Positions 1 to 6,596 of a stretch of DNA of 6,596 bases are shown here, one piece after another. The position numbers and the translations under genes are program-made. The notes below the pieces were generated by a model. It was given only the letters and a program-made list of their open reading frames with translations. It searched no databases and was not told the DNA's origin. The DNA comes from an uncultured Duganella sp. (GTDB taxonomy: Bacteria > Pseudomonadota > Gammaproteobacteria > Burkholderiales > Burkholderiaceae). The stretch spans positions 1 to 6,596 of the forward strand of contig CAMLRG010000262.1 of NCBI GenBank assembly GCA_946482335.1. The letters run 5' to 3'. Each line of letters begins with the position of its first letter. Positions within the stretch are counted from its first letter, which is position 1.

Positions 1-1069
1 GCTGATCGGCCTGTTCGCCGGCCCGGCGGTGATCCGCAAGCTGACCGTCATGAAGTACGGCCAGGCGGTGCGCACCGACGGCCCGCAAACCCACCTGAAA
101 AAGCATGGCACCCCGACCATGGGCGGCGTGCTGCTGCTGATCGCCGTCGGCATCGCCACCGTGCTGTGGTGCGACTGGTCTAACCGCCTGATCTGGCCGG
201 TGATGGTGGTGACCATGGGCTTCGGCGCCGTCGGTTGGGTGGACGATTACCGCAAGGTGGTGCGCCAGGACCCGGAAGGCATGCGCTCGGCCGAGAAATA
301 CTTCTGGCAGTCGCTGGTCGGCATCGCGGCCGCGCTGTACCTGGCGTTCTCGGTGTCGGCCCCGACGCCGGCGCAGGTGTTCGAACTGTTCTTCCAATGG
401 GTGCAGTCGGGCTTTTCGATGGACTTGCCGCCCAAGGCCGACCTCATCGTGCCGTTCGTGAAGTCCATCAGCTACCCGCTCGGCGTATGGGGCTTCATCG
501 CGCTGACGTACTGCGTGATCGTCGGCACTTCCAACGCCGTGAATTTCACCGATGGCCTGGATGGCCTGGCCATCATGCCGACCGTCATGGTCGGCTCCGC
601 GCTCGGCCTGTTCGCCTACCTGACCGGTTCGGCGACCTACTCGAAATACCTGTTCATCCCGCACATCCCGGGCGCGGGCGAATTGATCATCTTCTGCGGC
701 GCGATGGCCGGGGCCGGCCTGGCCTTCCTGTGGTACAACGCGCACCCCGCGCAAGTGTTCATGGGCGACGTCGGCGCACTGGCGCTGGGCGGTGCGCTCG
801 GCACGATCGCCGTGATCGTGCGCCAGGAAATCGTCCTGTTCATCATGGGCGGCATCTTCGTCGCCGAGACGCTGTCGGTGATCATCCAGGTGGGCTGGTT
901 CAAGTACACCAAGAAGCGCTACGGCACCGGCCGCCGGGTGTTCCTGATGGCGCCTTTGCACCACCACTTTGAACAGAAGGGTTGGAAAGAAACCCAGGTC
1001 GTCGTGCGCTTCTGGATTATCACGATGATGCTGGTCCTGGTTGGCCTGTCCACTTTGAAGCTGCGCTGA
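1..1069 (+). CDS. mraY: Phospho-N-acetylmuramoyl-pentapeptide-transferase (MraY, translocase I), 5' end missing
   Basis: MraY transfers phospho-MurNAc-pentapeptide from its UDP carrier to undecaprenyl phosphate, giving lipid I at the cytoplasmic face of the inner membrane. The first complete codon is at base 2 and the frame is open from the window edge. The GTG at 29 is an internal valine, because residues before it (LIGLFAGP) align with E. coli MraY near residues 35-42. About 34 N-terminal codons are therefore missing, and the full protein would be near 389 residues. Family signatures are all present: DGP and GTPTMGG early, VDDYRK (two Asp codons at 242-247), [10 protein letters not shown] (542 onward), MGDVG (catalytic-region Asp at 767) and APLHHHF (three His at 959-967). 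Hydrophobic segments match the expected multi-span fold. Compared with E. coli, there is a longer loop around 361-470 and a longer basic stretch ([12 protein letters not shown]) before the His motif. The TGA overlaps the murD start. Identification is certain; only the start lies outside the window. Confidence 0.97.
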   Translation, partial: LIGLFAGPAVIRKLTVMKYGQAVRTDGPQTHLKKHGTPTMGGVLLLIAVGIATVLWCDWSNRLIWPVMVVTMGFGAVGWVDDYRKVVRQDPEGMRSAEKYFWQSLVGIAAALYLAFSVSAPTPAQVFELFFQWVQSGFSMDLPPKADLIVPFVKSISYPLGVWGFIALTYCVIVGTSNAVNFTDGLDGLAIMPTVMVGSALGLFAYLTGSATYSKYLFIPHIPGAGELIIFCGAMAGAGLAFLWYNAHPAQVFMGDVGALALGGALGTIAVIVRQEIVLFIMGGIFVAETLSVIIQVGWFKYTKKRYGTGRRVFLMAPLHHHFEQKGWKETQVVVRFWIITMMLVLVGLSTLKLR

Positions 1070-2586
1070 TGATCTATAACGGCAAGATTGCACTGGTACT
1101 GGGGCTCGGCGAATCGGGCCTGGCGATGGCGCATTGGCTGGCGCGTTGCGGCGCACTGCTGCGCGTCGCCGACACACGCCCGGTGCCGGACCGCCTGCCG
1201 CTGCTGCGCGAGCAGTTGCCCGGCACGCAGTTCATCGCGGGCCCGTTCAACGCGGCGCTGCTGGACGGCGTCGACTTCGTCTGCGCCAGCCCGGGTCTGG
1301 GCCCGAACAAGGAATTGGCCGGGATCATCCCGGCCGCGGCGGAAAAGGGCATCCCGGTGTGGGGCGAGATCGAACTGTTCGCCCAGGCGCTGAAGTGGTT
1401 GAAGGAAGAGCGCGCCTACGCGCCGAAAGTCATCGCCATCACCGGCACCAACGGCAAGACCACCGTCACCAGCCTGACCGGCCAGCTGTGCGAACGCGCC
1501 GGCCTGTCGGTGCGCGTGGCCGGCAACATCAGCCCCGCCGCGCTGGACGTGCTGCGCGAAGTGATGGACCGGCCGGACGCCGATGCGGCACTGCCGCAAG
1601 CCTGGGTGCTCGAACTGTCCAGCTTCCAGCTGCACACGACTTACAGCTTGAACGCCGACGCGGCCACCGTGCTGAACGTGACCCAGGACCACCTGGACTG
1701 GCACGGCAGCATGCAAGCGTACGCCGACGACAAGAAGCGCATCTTCGGCGCCGACACGGTGCGCGTGCTGAACCGCGACGACAACTGGACCATTGCCATG
1801 GCCGACCCGACCGGCCACAACGTCACTTTCGGCACCGATGCGCCGGAGCTGGCGCACAGCTTCGGCCTGGTCAACGAACGCGGCGTGTACTGGCTGGCCA
1901 CCGCCGAGCCGACCGACGATGCCGAGCCGCCCAAGCGCCGCAAGAAAAACGACCCGCCGCCACCGCCGGTGGAGTGCTATACCAAGAAACTGATGCCGGC
2001 CGACGCGCTGCAGATCCGCGGCACGCACAATGCCTCCAATGCCCTGGCCGCGCTGGCCCTGTGCCGCGCCATCGGCCTGCCGTTCGCGCCGCTGCTGCAC
2101 GGCCTGCGCGAATACAAGGGCCAGCCGCACCGCGTGGAACTGGTGGCCTCGGTCAATGGCGTCGACTATTACGACGATTCGAAGGGCACCAATGTCGGTG
2201 CGACGGTCGCCGCCCTGGTGGGCCTGGGTCAGGCTTTTGGGGATAGCGGGCAAAAGCTGGTGCTGGTCGCCGGCGGCGACGGCAAGGGCCAGGAGTTCGA
2301 CCCGTTGGCCGATCCGGTGCGCCGCTTCGTGCGCGCCGTAGTGCTGATCGGCCGCGATGCGCCGGCCATCCGTACCGCGCTGGAACCGACCGGCGTCCAG
2401 ATGGAAGATTTCGCCACGCTGGAAGAGGCGACCAAACGCGCCGCCGCCTTGGCCCATGGCGGCGACGCGGTACTGCTGTCGCCGGCATGCGCCAGCCTGG
2501 ACATGTTCAAGAATTACGCGCACCGCGCGCAGGTGTTCATCGACACCGTGCGTGACATCGCGCTCGACGCGGGGCAGGAGGTCTGA
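1069..2586 (+). CDS. murD: UDP-N-acetylmuramoyl-L-alanine--D-glutamate ligase (MurD)
   Basis: MurD is the cytosolic ATP-dependent ligase that adds D-glutamate to UDP-MurNAc-L-Ala. The product is 505 residues, against 438 in E. coli. The N-terminal UDP-binding domain has GLGESGLA (12-19). The central ATPase domain has the P-loop TGTNGKTT (125-132, Lys130), then TQDHLDWHG (205-213) with His208 at the magnesium-binding position. Lys222 aligns with the carbamylated lysine of E. coli MurD. The C-terminal domain has HNASN (320-324), PHR (353-355), DDSKGTN (369-375) and [13 protein letters not shown] (471-483). About 30 extra residues (roughly 275-303) carry KRRKK and five prolines (296-300), probably a surface loop. 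The frame is open upstream of 1069, but ATG 1069 gives the family-like N terminus [12 protein letters not shown] and sits in a TGATG overlap with the mraY stop. The only Shine-Dalgarno-like bases are GAAG at 1057-1060, so translation probably depends on coupling to mraY. Confidence 0.97.
   Translation: MIYNGKIALVLGLGESGLAMAHWLARCGALLRVADTRPVPDRLPLLREQLPGTQFIAGPFNAALLDGVDFVCASPGLGPNKELAGIIPAAAEKGIPVWGEIELFAQALKWLKEERAYAPKVIAITGTNGKTTVTSLTGQLCERAGLSVRVAGNISPAALDVLREVMDRPDADAALPQAWVLELSSFQLHTTYSLNADAATVLNVTQDHLDWHGSMQAYADDKKRIFGADTVRVLNRDDNWTIAMADPTGHNVTFGTDAPELAHSFGLVNERGVYWLATAEPTDDAEPPKRRKKNDPPPPPVECYTKKLMPADALQIRGTHNASNALAALALCRAIGLPFAPLLHGLREYKGQPHRVELVASVNGVDYYDDSKGTNVGATVAALVGLGQAFGDSGQKLVLVAGGDGKGQEFDPLADPVRRFVRAVVLIGRDAPAIRTALEPTGVQMEDFATLEEATKRAAALAHGGDAVLLSPACASLDMFKNYAHRAQVFIDTVRDIALDAGQEV
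2233..2257 (+). repeat. Short perfect inverted repeat inside murD
   Basis: GCTTTTG at 2233-2239 and CAAAAGC at 2251-2257 are exact reverse complements separated by an 11-base loop, and a possible G-U pair extends the stem by one. The element lies within murD codons for a variable loop (around [10 protein letters not shown]) just before the conserved AGGDGKG stretch. The repeat is directly visible. Any function, such as an RNA hairpin affecting elongation or mRNA stability, is speculative. There is no U-tract after it, so it does not look like an intrinsic terminator. Confidence 0.3.
2576..2581 (+). promoter_or_regulatory. Strong ribosome binding site of ftsW
   Basis: AGGAGG lies inside the last codons of murD, four bases before the ATG at 2586. 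It is a perfect match to the Shine-Dalgarno core and the strongest one in the window. It supports the start at 2586 over the in-frame ATG pair at codons 27-28 of ftsW (2664 and 2667). ftsW can therefore recruit ribosomes itself as well as by coupling through the TGATG overlap. The spacing is a little short. Confidence 0.8.
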
Positions 2587-3797
2587 TGGCGGTCCAGCTT
2601 CCATTCCGCTTCGGCGGCGCCGAGTCCCCAGTGCCGCTGGACGGCCGCGCGCGCCATTCGAAGATGATGGAATACGACCAGCCGCTGGTATGGTCGGTCT
2701 TGCTGCTCATGCTGTTCGGCATGGTGATGGTGTATTCGGCCTCGATCGCGCTGCCCGATTCGCCCAAGTTCGCCGCTTACAAGAACCATTATTTCGTGCA
2801 GCGCCAGGCCATCTTCATCGCCATCGCGATGGTGGCGGCGGCGGTTGCCTTCCGCGTGCGGGTGCAGGATTGGCAGAAGGCCGCCCCCTACCTGTTCATC
2901 GGCACCCTGGTGGCGCTGGTGCTGGTACTGATTCCCGGCCTGGGCGTGAACGTGAATGGCGGCCGCCGCTGGCTGAACCTCAAGCTGTTCCAGTTCCAGC
3001 CATCCGAGCTGATGAAACTGTTCATCGTGCTGTACGCCGCCGACTATACGGTGCGCAAGCAGGAATTCATGCACCGGCTGTCCAAGGGCTTCGCGCCGAT
3101 GGCGCTGGCGGTGGCCTTCGTCGGCATGCTGCTCCTGCTGGAGCCGGACCTGGGCGCCTTCGGGGTGATCGTCTGCATCGCCATGGGCATCCTGTTCCTG
3201 GGCGGCGTCAATGCCGTCTGGTTCGGCGGTATTGCCGGCATGCTGGTGACGATCTTCGTGACCATCATTGCGCTGTCCAAGTTCCGCCGCGACCGCTTCT
3301 TCGCCTACCTCAACCCGTGGGAGGAAGAGAATGCGCTGAACAAGGCTTACCAGCTGACCCACTCGCTGATCGCCTTCGGGCGCGGCGAGCTGACCGGCGT
3401 CGGCCTGGGCGCCAGCGTGGAAAAGCTGCACTACCTGCCGGAGGCCCATACCGACTTCCTGCTGGCCGTGATCGGCGAGGAACTGGGCATGGTGGGCGTG
3501 CTGGTCACCATCGGCATGTTCTACTGGATCGTCAAGCGCGCTTTCGACATCGGCCGCCAGGCCATTGCCATCGACCAGACCTTCGCCGGCCTGACCGCAA
3601 AAGGCATCGGCATCTGGATCGGCGTGCAGACCTTCATCAATATGGGGGTGAACCTGGGCCTGCTGCCGACCAAGGGCCTGACCTTGCCGCTCATGAGTTA
3701 TGGCGGCACCGGCATCATCATCAATTGCGTCGGCCTGGCGATCCTGCTGCGCATCGACTACGAGAACCGGGTCCTGATGCGGGGAGGGCGCATATGA
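2586..3797 (+). CDS. ftsW: Septal peptidoglycan glycosyltransferase FtsW (SEDS family)
   Basis: FtsW is the SEDS-family membrane glycosyltransferase of the divisome. It polymerises lipid II into septal glycan together with its class B PBP partner FtsI. The 403-residue product has a cytoplasmic tail of about 30 residues and then about ten hydrophobic segments (near 33-54, 72-89, 101-118, 142-157, 169-186, 189-206, 211-230, 293-316, 339-358 and 374-391). Signatures include NVNGGRRW (122-129), FQPSELMK (137-144), EPDLG (186-190) and LPEAHTDF (284-291). Asp290 aligns with the essential periplasmic aspartate of E. coli Fts[17 protein letters not shown] follows at 361-376. The large loop between segments 7 and 8 (about 232-290) carries the catalytic region, as in the family. 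The position between murD and murG favours FtsW over the elongation paralogue RodA, as does the N-terminal tail. The start overlaps the murD stop by one base (TGATG) and follows a perfect AGGAGG. Confidence 0.96.
   Translation: MAVQLPFRFGGAESPVPLDGRARHSKMMEYDQPLVWSVLLLMLFGMVMVYSASIALPDSPKFAAYKNHYFVQRQAIFIAIAMVAAAVAFRVRVQDWQKAAPYLFIGTLVALVLVLIPGLGVNVNGGRRWLNLKLFQFQPSELMKLFIVLYAADYTVRKQEFMHRLSKGFAPMALAVAFVGMLLLLEPDLGAFGVIVCIAMGILFLGGVNAVWFGGIAGMLVTIFVTIIALSKFRRDRFFAYLNPWEEENALNKAYQLTHSLIAFGRGELTGVGLGASVEKLHYLPEAHTDFLLAVIGEELGMVGVLVTIGMFYWIVKRAFDIGRQAIAIDQTFAGLTAKGIGIWIGVQTFINMGVNLGLLPTKGLTLPLMSYGGTGIIINCVGLAILLRIDYENRVLMRGGRI
3783..3787 (+). promoter_or_regulatory. Ribosome binding site of murG
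   Basis: GGAGG within a GGGGAGGG run sits in the last codons of ftsW, six bases before the ATG at 3794. It fixes the murG start. This matters because the murG frame has no stop for a long way upstream, back through ftsW, so frame openness alone would suggest a falsely long protein. Confidence 0.75.
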
Positions 3798-4864
3798 GCA
3801 AGCGCCTGATGATCATGGCGGCCGGCACCGGCGGCCACATCTTCCCCGGCCTGGCGATCGCGCAGGTGATGCGTGCACGCGGCTGGGAAGTGTCCTGGCT
3901 GGGCACCTCGCATGGCATGGAAACGGACCTGGTGCCAAAACACGGCCTGGACATGGACGTGATCCACTTCAGCGGCATGCGCGGCAAGGGCCTGGCGCAC
4001 ACCATTGGCGGCGCCTTCAGGATGCTGGGCGCCTTTGCGGCCTGCTTCGGCTTCATCGGCAGGCGCAAGCCGGACGTGGTGCTGGGCATGGGCGGCTACG
4101 TCTGCGTGCCGGGCGGCCTGATGGCGAAACTGCGCGGCGTGCCGCTGGTGCTGGTCAACGCCGATGCGGCCTTGCTGCTGTCGAACAAGACCCTGGCGCC
4201 GATGGCCCAACGCGTCTGCTTCGGCTTCCCGGCCGATTTCGGCGCCGCCGCCGCCAAGGCGGTGGTCACCGGCAACCCGGTGCGCAAGGAAATCCTGGCT
4301 TTGCCGGCGCCGGAGCAGCGATTTGCCGGCCGCCAAGGCGCGCTGCGCATCCTGGTGGTGGGCGGCAGCCTGGGCGCCAAGGCCCTGAACGACGCCTTGC
4401 CGGCGGCGCTGGCCATGATCGCGCCGGAACAGCGCCCGCTGGTGACCCACCAGTCGGGCAAGAAGAATATCGAAGCCCTGCGCGCGGCTTACGCGCAGGC
4501 GCACGTGGAAGCGGACGTGGTCGATTTCATCGACGACATGGCGGGCGCCTACGCCCTGGCGGACATCGTGATCTGCCGCGCCGGCGCCATCACCGTGTCG
4601 GAGCTGACGGCGGCAGGCGTGGCCAGCGTCCTCGTGCCCCTGGTGGCGTCGACCACCAGCCACCAGCGCGACAACGCGCAATGGATGGCCAGGCAGGGCG
4701 CCTCCATCCACATGCCGCAGACGGAACTGAATCCGGAAAGCCTGGCGGCGCTGTTGCAGACGCTGAACCGCAGCACGTGCCAGAAGATGGCGTCCGCCGC
4801 GCAGGCAGTGGGCAAGCGCGACGCCAATGACGCCATCGCCAAAGAATTGGAAGCACTCGCATGA
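3794..4864 (+). CDS. murG: UDP-GlcNAc:lipid I N-acetylglucosaminyltransferase (MurG), with divergent acceptor-side motif
   Basis: MurG is a peripheral GT-B glycosyltransferase on the inner face of the cytoplasmic membrane. It adds GlcNAc from UDP-GlcNAc to lipid I, giving lipid II. The 356-residue product matches the family length (E. coli 355). The N-terminal domain has [11 protein letters not shown] (9-19, His15), SGMRGKG (60-66) and [11 protein letters not shown] (98-108). The C-terminal donor domain has VVGGSLGAK (188-196), HQSGK (219-223), FIDDMA (245-250) and [10 protein letters not shown] (261-270). Glu270 aligns with the ribose-binding Glu of E. coli MurG; Gln291 and Asn294 align with its GlcNAc-contacting Gln and Asn. 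Two oddities: the first glycine of the usual GGTGGH loop is alanine, and the widely conserved HEQN is VNAD (121-124) followed by AALLLSNK. Donor-site residues are intact and the locus is right, so I infer a functional enzyme. The start is set by GGAGG at 3783-3787 and the 4-base ATGA overlap with ftsW. Confidence 0.95.
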   Translation: MSKRLMIMAAGTGGHIFPGLAIAQVMRARGWEVSWLGTSHGMETDLVPKHGLDMDVIHFSGMRGKGLAHTIGGAFRMLGAFAACFGFIGRRKPDVVLGMGGYVCVPGGLMAKLRGVPLVLVNADAALLLSNKTLAPMAQRVCFGFPADFGAAAAKAVVTGNPVRKEILALPAPEQRFAGRQGALRILVVGGSLGAKALNDALPAALAMIAPEQRPLVTHQSGKKNIEALRAAYAQAHVEADVVDFIDDMAGAYALADIVICRAGAITVSELTAAGVASVLVPLVASTTSHQRDNAQWMARQGASIHMPQTELNPESLAALLQTLNRSTCQKMASAAQAVGKRDANDAIAKELEALA

Positions 4865-6249
4865 AACATAAAGTAAAGAACATTCACTTCGTCGGCATCG
4901 GCGGCAGCGGCATGAGCGGCATCGCAGAGGTGCTGGTCACGCTGGGCTACAACGTGTCCGGCTCGGACCTGGGCTCGAACGCCGTGACCCAGCGCCTGGT
5001 CGACATGGGCGCCACCGTGCACCAGGGCCACGACGCCGCCTACATCGGCAATGCCGACGCGGTCGTGACCTCGACCGCCGTCAAGGACGACAATCCGGAA
5101 GTGGTCGCCGCGCGCGCCCGCAAGATCCCGATCGTGCCGCGCGCCGTGATGCTCGGCGAGCTGATGCGCCTGAAGCGCGGCATTGCCATCGCCGGCACCC
5201 ACGGCAAGACCACCACCACCAGCCTGGTGGCCTCCGTGCTGGCGCAGGGCGGCCTGGACCCGACCTTCGTGATCGGCGGCCGCCTGACCGCGGCCGGCGC
5301 CAACGCCAAGCTGGGCTCCGGCGAATACCTGGTGGCCGAGGCCGACGAATCGGACGCCTCCTTCCTGAACCTGGCGCCGATGATCGAAGTCATCACGAAC
5401 ATCGATGCCGACCACATGGAGACGTACGAGCACGATTTCGAAAAGCTCAAGCAAGCCTTCGTGCACTTCACGCACCGCCTGCCATTCTATGGCCGCGCCA
5501 TGCTGTGCATCGACGACCCGCACGTGCGCGCCATCATCCCGCAGGTGACCAAGCCGGTCACCACCTACGGCTTCGCGGCAGACGCCGAGGTGCGCGCCAT
5601 CAACGCGCGCGCGGTCGGCACGCAGATGCACTTCACCGTGCTGCAGGAAGGCTACCCGGACCTGGACATCGTCCTGAACCAGCCCGGCATGCACAATGTG
5701 CAGAACGCCTGCTCGGCGGTGGCCATCGCGCGCGAAATCGGCGTGCCGGACGAGGCGACGCAGGCCGGCCTGGCAGGCTTCGCCGGCGTGGGCCGCCGCT
5801 TCACCAAATATGGCGACGTCGCGATCCCCTCCGGCGGCACCTTCACGCTGGTGGACGACTTCGGCCACCACCCGATCGAAATGGAAGTGACGACGGCCGC
5901 CGCGCGCGCCGCCTATCCGGGCCGCCGCCTGCTGCTGGCATTCCAGCCGCACCGCTACAGCCGCACGCGCGACCTGTTCGAAGATTTCGCGAAAGTCCTC
6001 AGCACGGTCGACGTGCTGGTGCTGTCGGACGTTTATGCGGCGGGCGAGGCGCCGATTGTGGCCGCCGACGGCCGCGCACTGGCGCACGCGATCCGCGCGC
6101 GCGGCAAGACCGAACCGGTGTTCGTCGAAAACATCGCCGACATGCCGGAAACGATCATGAACGTGGTGCGCGACGGCGACGTCGTGCTCACGATGGGCGC
6201 AGGCTCGATCAGCGGCGTCCCGGCAAAACTCACGAACTGGAAGGCTTGA
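4861..6249 (+). CDS. murC: UDP-N-acetylmuramate--L-alanine ligase (MurC)
   Basis: MurC is the cytosolic ATP-dependent ligase that adds L-alanine to UDP-MurNAc, the first step of stem-peptide assembly. The product is 462 residues, slightly shorter than E. coli MurC (491). The N-terminal nucleotide-binding fold has [15 protein letters not shown] (9-23) and GSDLGSN (34-40). The central ATPase domain has the P-loop [10 protein letters not shown] (111-120, Lys116), [10 protein letters not shown] (160-169) and [10 protein letters not shown] (180-189, His185). The C-terminal domain has MHNVQNA (277-283), GVGRRF (309-314), DDFGHHP (332-338) and FQPHRYSRT (361-369). The GTHGKTTTT loop and FGHHP separate it from MurD and MurE/F. 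It overlaps the murG stop by four bases (ATGA). Its upstream signal is only GGAAG at 4849-4853, but the first nine codons are unusually A-rich for this locus, which may help initiation. No truncation or frameshift is visible. Confidence 0.97.
   Translation: MKHKVKNIHFVGIGGSGMSGIAEVLVTLGYNVSGSDLGSNAVTQRLVDMGATVHQGHDAAYIGNADAVVTSTAVKDDNPEVVAARARKIPIVPRAVMLGELMRLKRGIAIAGTHGKTTTTSLVASVLAQGGLDPTFVIGGRLTAAGANAKLGSGEYLVAEADESDASFLNLAPMIEVITNIDADHMETYEHDFEKLKQAFVHFTHRLPFYGRAMLCIDDPHVRAIIPQVTKPVTTYGFAADAEVRAINARAVGTQMHFTVLQEGYPDLDIVLNQPGMHNVQNACSAVAIAREIGVPDEATQAGLAGFAGVGRRFTKYGDVAIPSGGTFTLVDDFGHHPIEMEVTTAAARAAYPGRRLLLAFQPHRYSRTRDLFEDFAKVLSTVDVLVLSDVYAAGEAPIVAADGRALAHAIRARGKTEPVFVENIADMPETIMNVVRDGDVVLTMGAGSISGVPAKLTNWKA
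6239..6244 (+). promoter_or_regulatory. Probable ribosome binding site of ddl
   Basis: GGAAGG overlaps the last codons of murC and lies nine bases before the ATG at 6254. It supports that start over the next in-frame ATG at 6308, which would fall inside the conserved glycine-rich start of the ligase. It is an imperfect Shine-Dalgarno match at slightly long spacing. Confidence 0.55.
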
Positions 6250-6253
6250 CGCG

Positions 6254-6596
6254 ATGACGAAACTGACTGCACAAGAAGCGCAAGCGTTCGGCAAGGTGGG
6301 CGTATTGATGGGCGGCCTGTCGGCCGAACGCGACGTCTCCCTGATGTCCGGCACCGGCGTGCTGGCGGCCCTGCAAAGCCAGGGCATCGACGCCCACGCC
6401 TTCGACCCGGGCCAGCGTTCGCTGGCCGAACTGGCGGCGGAGCAATTCGACCGCGTGTTCATTGCGCTGCACGGCCGCTACGGCGAAGACGGCAGCCTGC
6501 AAGGCGCGCTGGAACTGCTCGGCATCCCTTACACCGGCTCCGGCGTGATGGCCAGCTCGGTGGGCATGGACAAGATCACCACCAAGATCCTGTGGC
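6254..6596 (+). CDS. ddl: D-alanine--D-alanine ligase (Ddl/DdlB type), 3' end missing
   Basis: Ddl joins two D-alanines using ATP in the cytosol; the dipeptide is then attached to the muropeptide by MurF. From ATG 6254 the frame is open to the window end, giving the first 114 residues of a protein usually a little over 300 long. Visible family motifs are [17 protein letters not shown] (17-33), then [16 protein letters not shown] and [17 protein letters not shown], all matching the N-terminal domain of E. coli DdlB. Glu25 aligns with the catalytic-site Glu15 of E. coli DdlB. The N terminus is about ten residues longer than in E. coli. The ATP-grasp domain and remaining active-site residues lie beyond the window. 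The gene follows murC by four bases, the usual dcw position before ftsQ, which favours the DdlB type over a stand-alone DdlA. Confidence 0.94.
   Translation, partial: MTKLTAQEAQAFGKVGVLMGGLSAERDVSLMSGTGVLAALQSQGIDAHAFDPGQRSLAELAAEQFDRVFIALHGRYGEDGSLQGALELLGIPYTGSGVMASSVGMDKITTKILW

Noticed and set aside
29..31. GTG as a possible start of mraY
   Set aside because: The frame continues to the window edge, and the residues before it match the interior of MraY. It is an internal valine codon.
1134..2246. 370-codon plus-strand frame inside murD
   Set aside because: It is a frame-shifted, Arg-rich shadow of murD with no domain and no start signal; the murD frame carries all the conserved ligase motifs.
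919..2604. Minus-strand open frame of 561 codons opposite murD
   Set aside because: It lies fully opposite a conserved gene. Its translation is a compositional product of GC-rich codons (rich in Arg, His, Gln, Gly, Ala) with no recognisable domain. Such antisense frames are common where third positions are almost always G or C.
2664..2669. Paired in-frame ATG codons as alternative ftsW starts
   Set aside because: No good ribosome binding site precedes them, whereas ATG 2586 has a perfect AGGAGG and overlaps the murD stop. FtsW proteins normally have a cytoplasmic tail before the first membrane span.
2514..3449. Minus-strand open frame of 311 codons opposite ftsW
   Set aside because: It is His/Gln/Glu-rich, as expected when hydrophobic membrane codons are read in reverse, and has no motif or independent start signal.
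2357..3793. Upstream extension of the murG frame through ftsW, giving an apparent 835-residue protein
   Set aside because: The extension is Arg/Pro/Ala-rich out-of-frame translation of murD and ftsW. The family-like MurG N terminus, the GGAGG site and the ATGA overlap all set the start at 3794.
4549..6462. Minus-strand open frame of 637 codons opposite the end of murG, all of murC and the start of ddl
   Set aside because: It spans parts of three well-identified plus-strand genes, has biased composition and no family motif, and its length is explained by codon bias on the opposite strand.
1..6596. Search for an undescribed system, mobile element, CRISPR array, RNA gene, promoter or terminator
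   Set aside because: The window is almost entirely covered by six conserved cell-wall and division genes with at most 4 bases between them. I found no repeats, attachment sites, transposase fragments or RNA structures beyond the small inverted repeats noted in murD.

Overview
This window is an uninterrupted, plus-strand stretch of the division and cell wall (dcw) cluster of a high-GC Gram-negative bacterium. It holds six genes in the order mraY (5' end cut off), murD, ftsW, murG, murC and ddl (3' end cut off). The gene order, the MraY whose estimated full length is near the 389 residues I recall for beta-proteobacteria, the enlarged MurD with a basic/proline insert, and the strong G/C bias at third codon positions all suggest Burkholderiales. 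My best guess is Oxalobacteraceae (Massilia/Duganella/Janthinobacterium-like). That family-level call is inference from recalled protein features, not from a search.

Layout: mraY ends at 1069. murD (1069-2586) and ftsW (2586-3797) each start inside the stop codon of the previous gene (TGATG). murG (3794-4864) and murC (4861-6249) start with 4-base ATGA overlaps. ddl starts at 6254, four bases after the murC stop, and runs off the end. All five visible stop codons are TGA. There is no intergenic space longer than 4 bases, so no promoter, terminator, RNA gene, mobile element or CRISPR array can be placed here. The cluster must be transcribed from upstream, with translation probably coupled from gene to gene.

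Pathway: MurC adds L-Ala to UDP-MurNAc and MurD adds D-Glu to the product. Ddl makes D-Ala-D-Ala for the end of the stem peptide. MraY transfers the finished phospho-MurNAc-pentapeptide to undecaprenyl phosphate (lipid I), and MurG adds GlcNAc (lipid II). FtsW polymerises lipid II into septal glycan with its partner transpeptidase. MurC, MurD and Ddl act in the cytosol, MurG on the inner face of the membrane, and MraY and FtsW are integral membrane proteins.

I see no undescribed system here. The points most worth a second look are a MurG that lacks the usual HEQN acceptor-side motif (VNAD instead), a Lys/Arg-rich plus five-proline insert in MurD, an inverted repeat inside murD in a patch of atypical codons, and an AT-rich start of murC.
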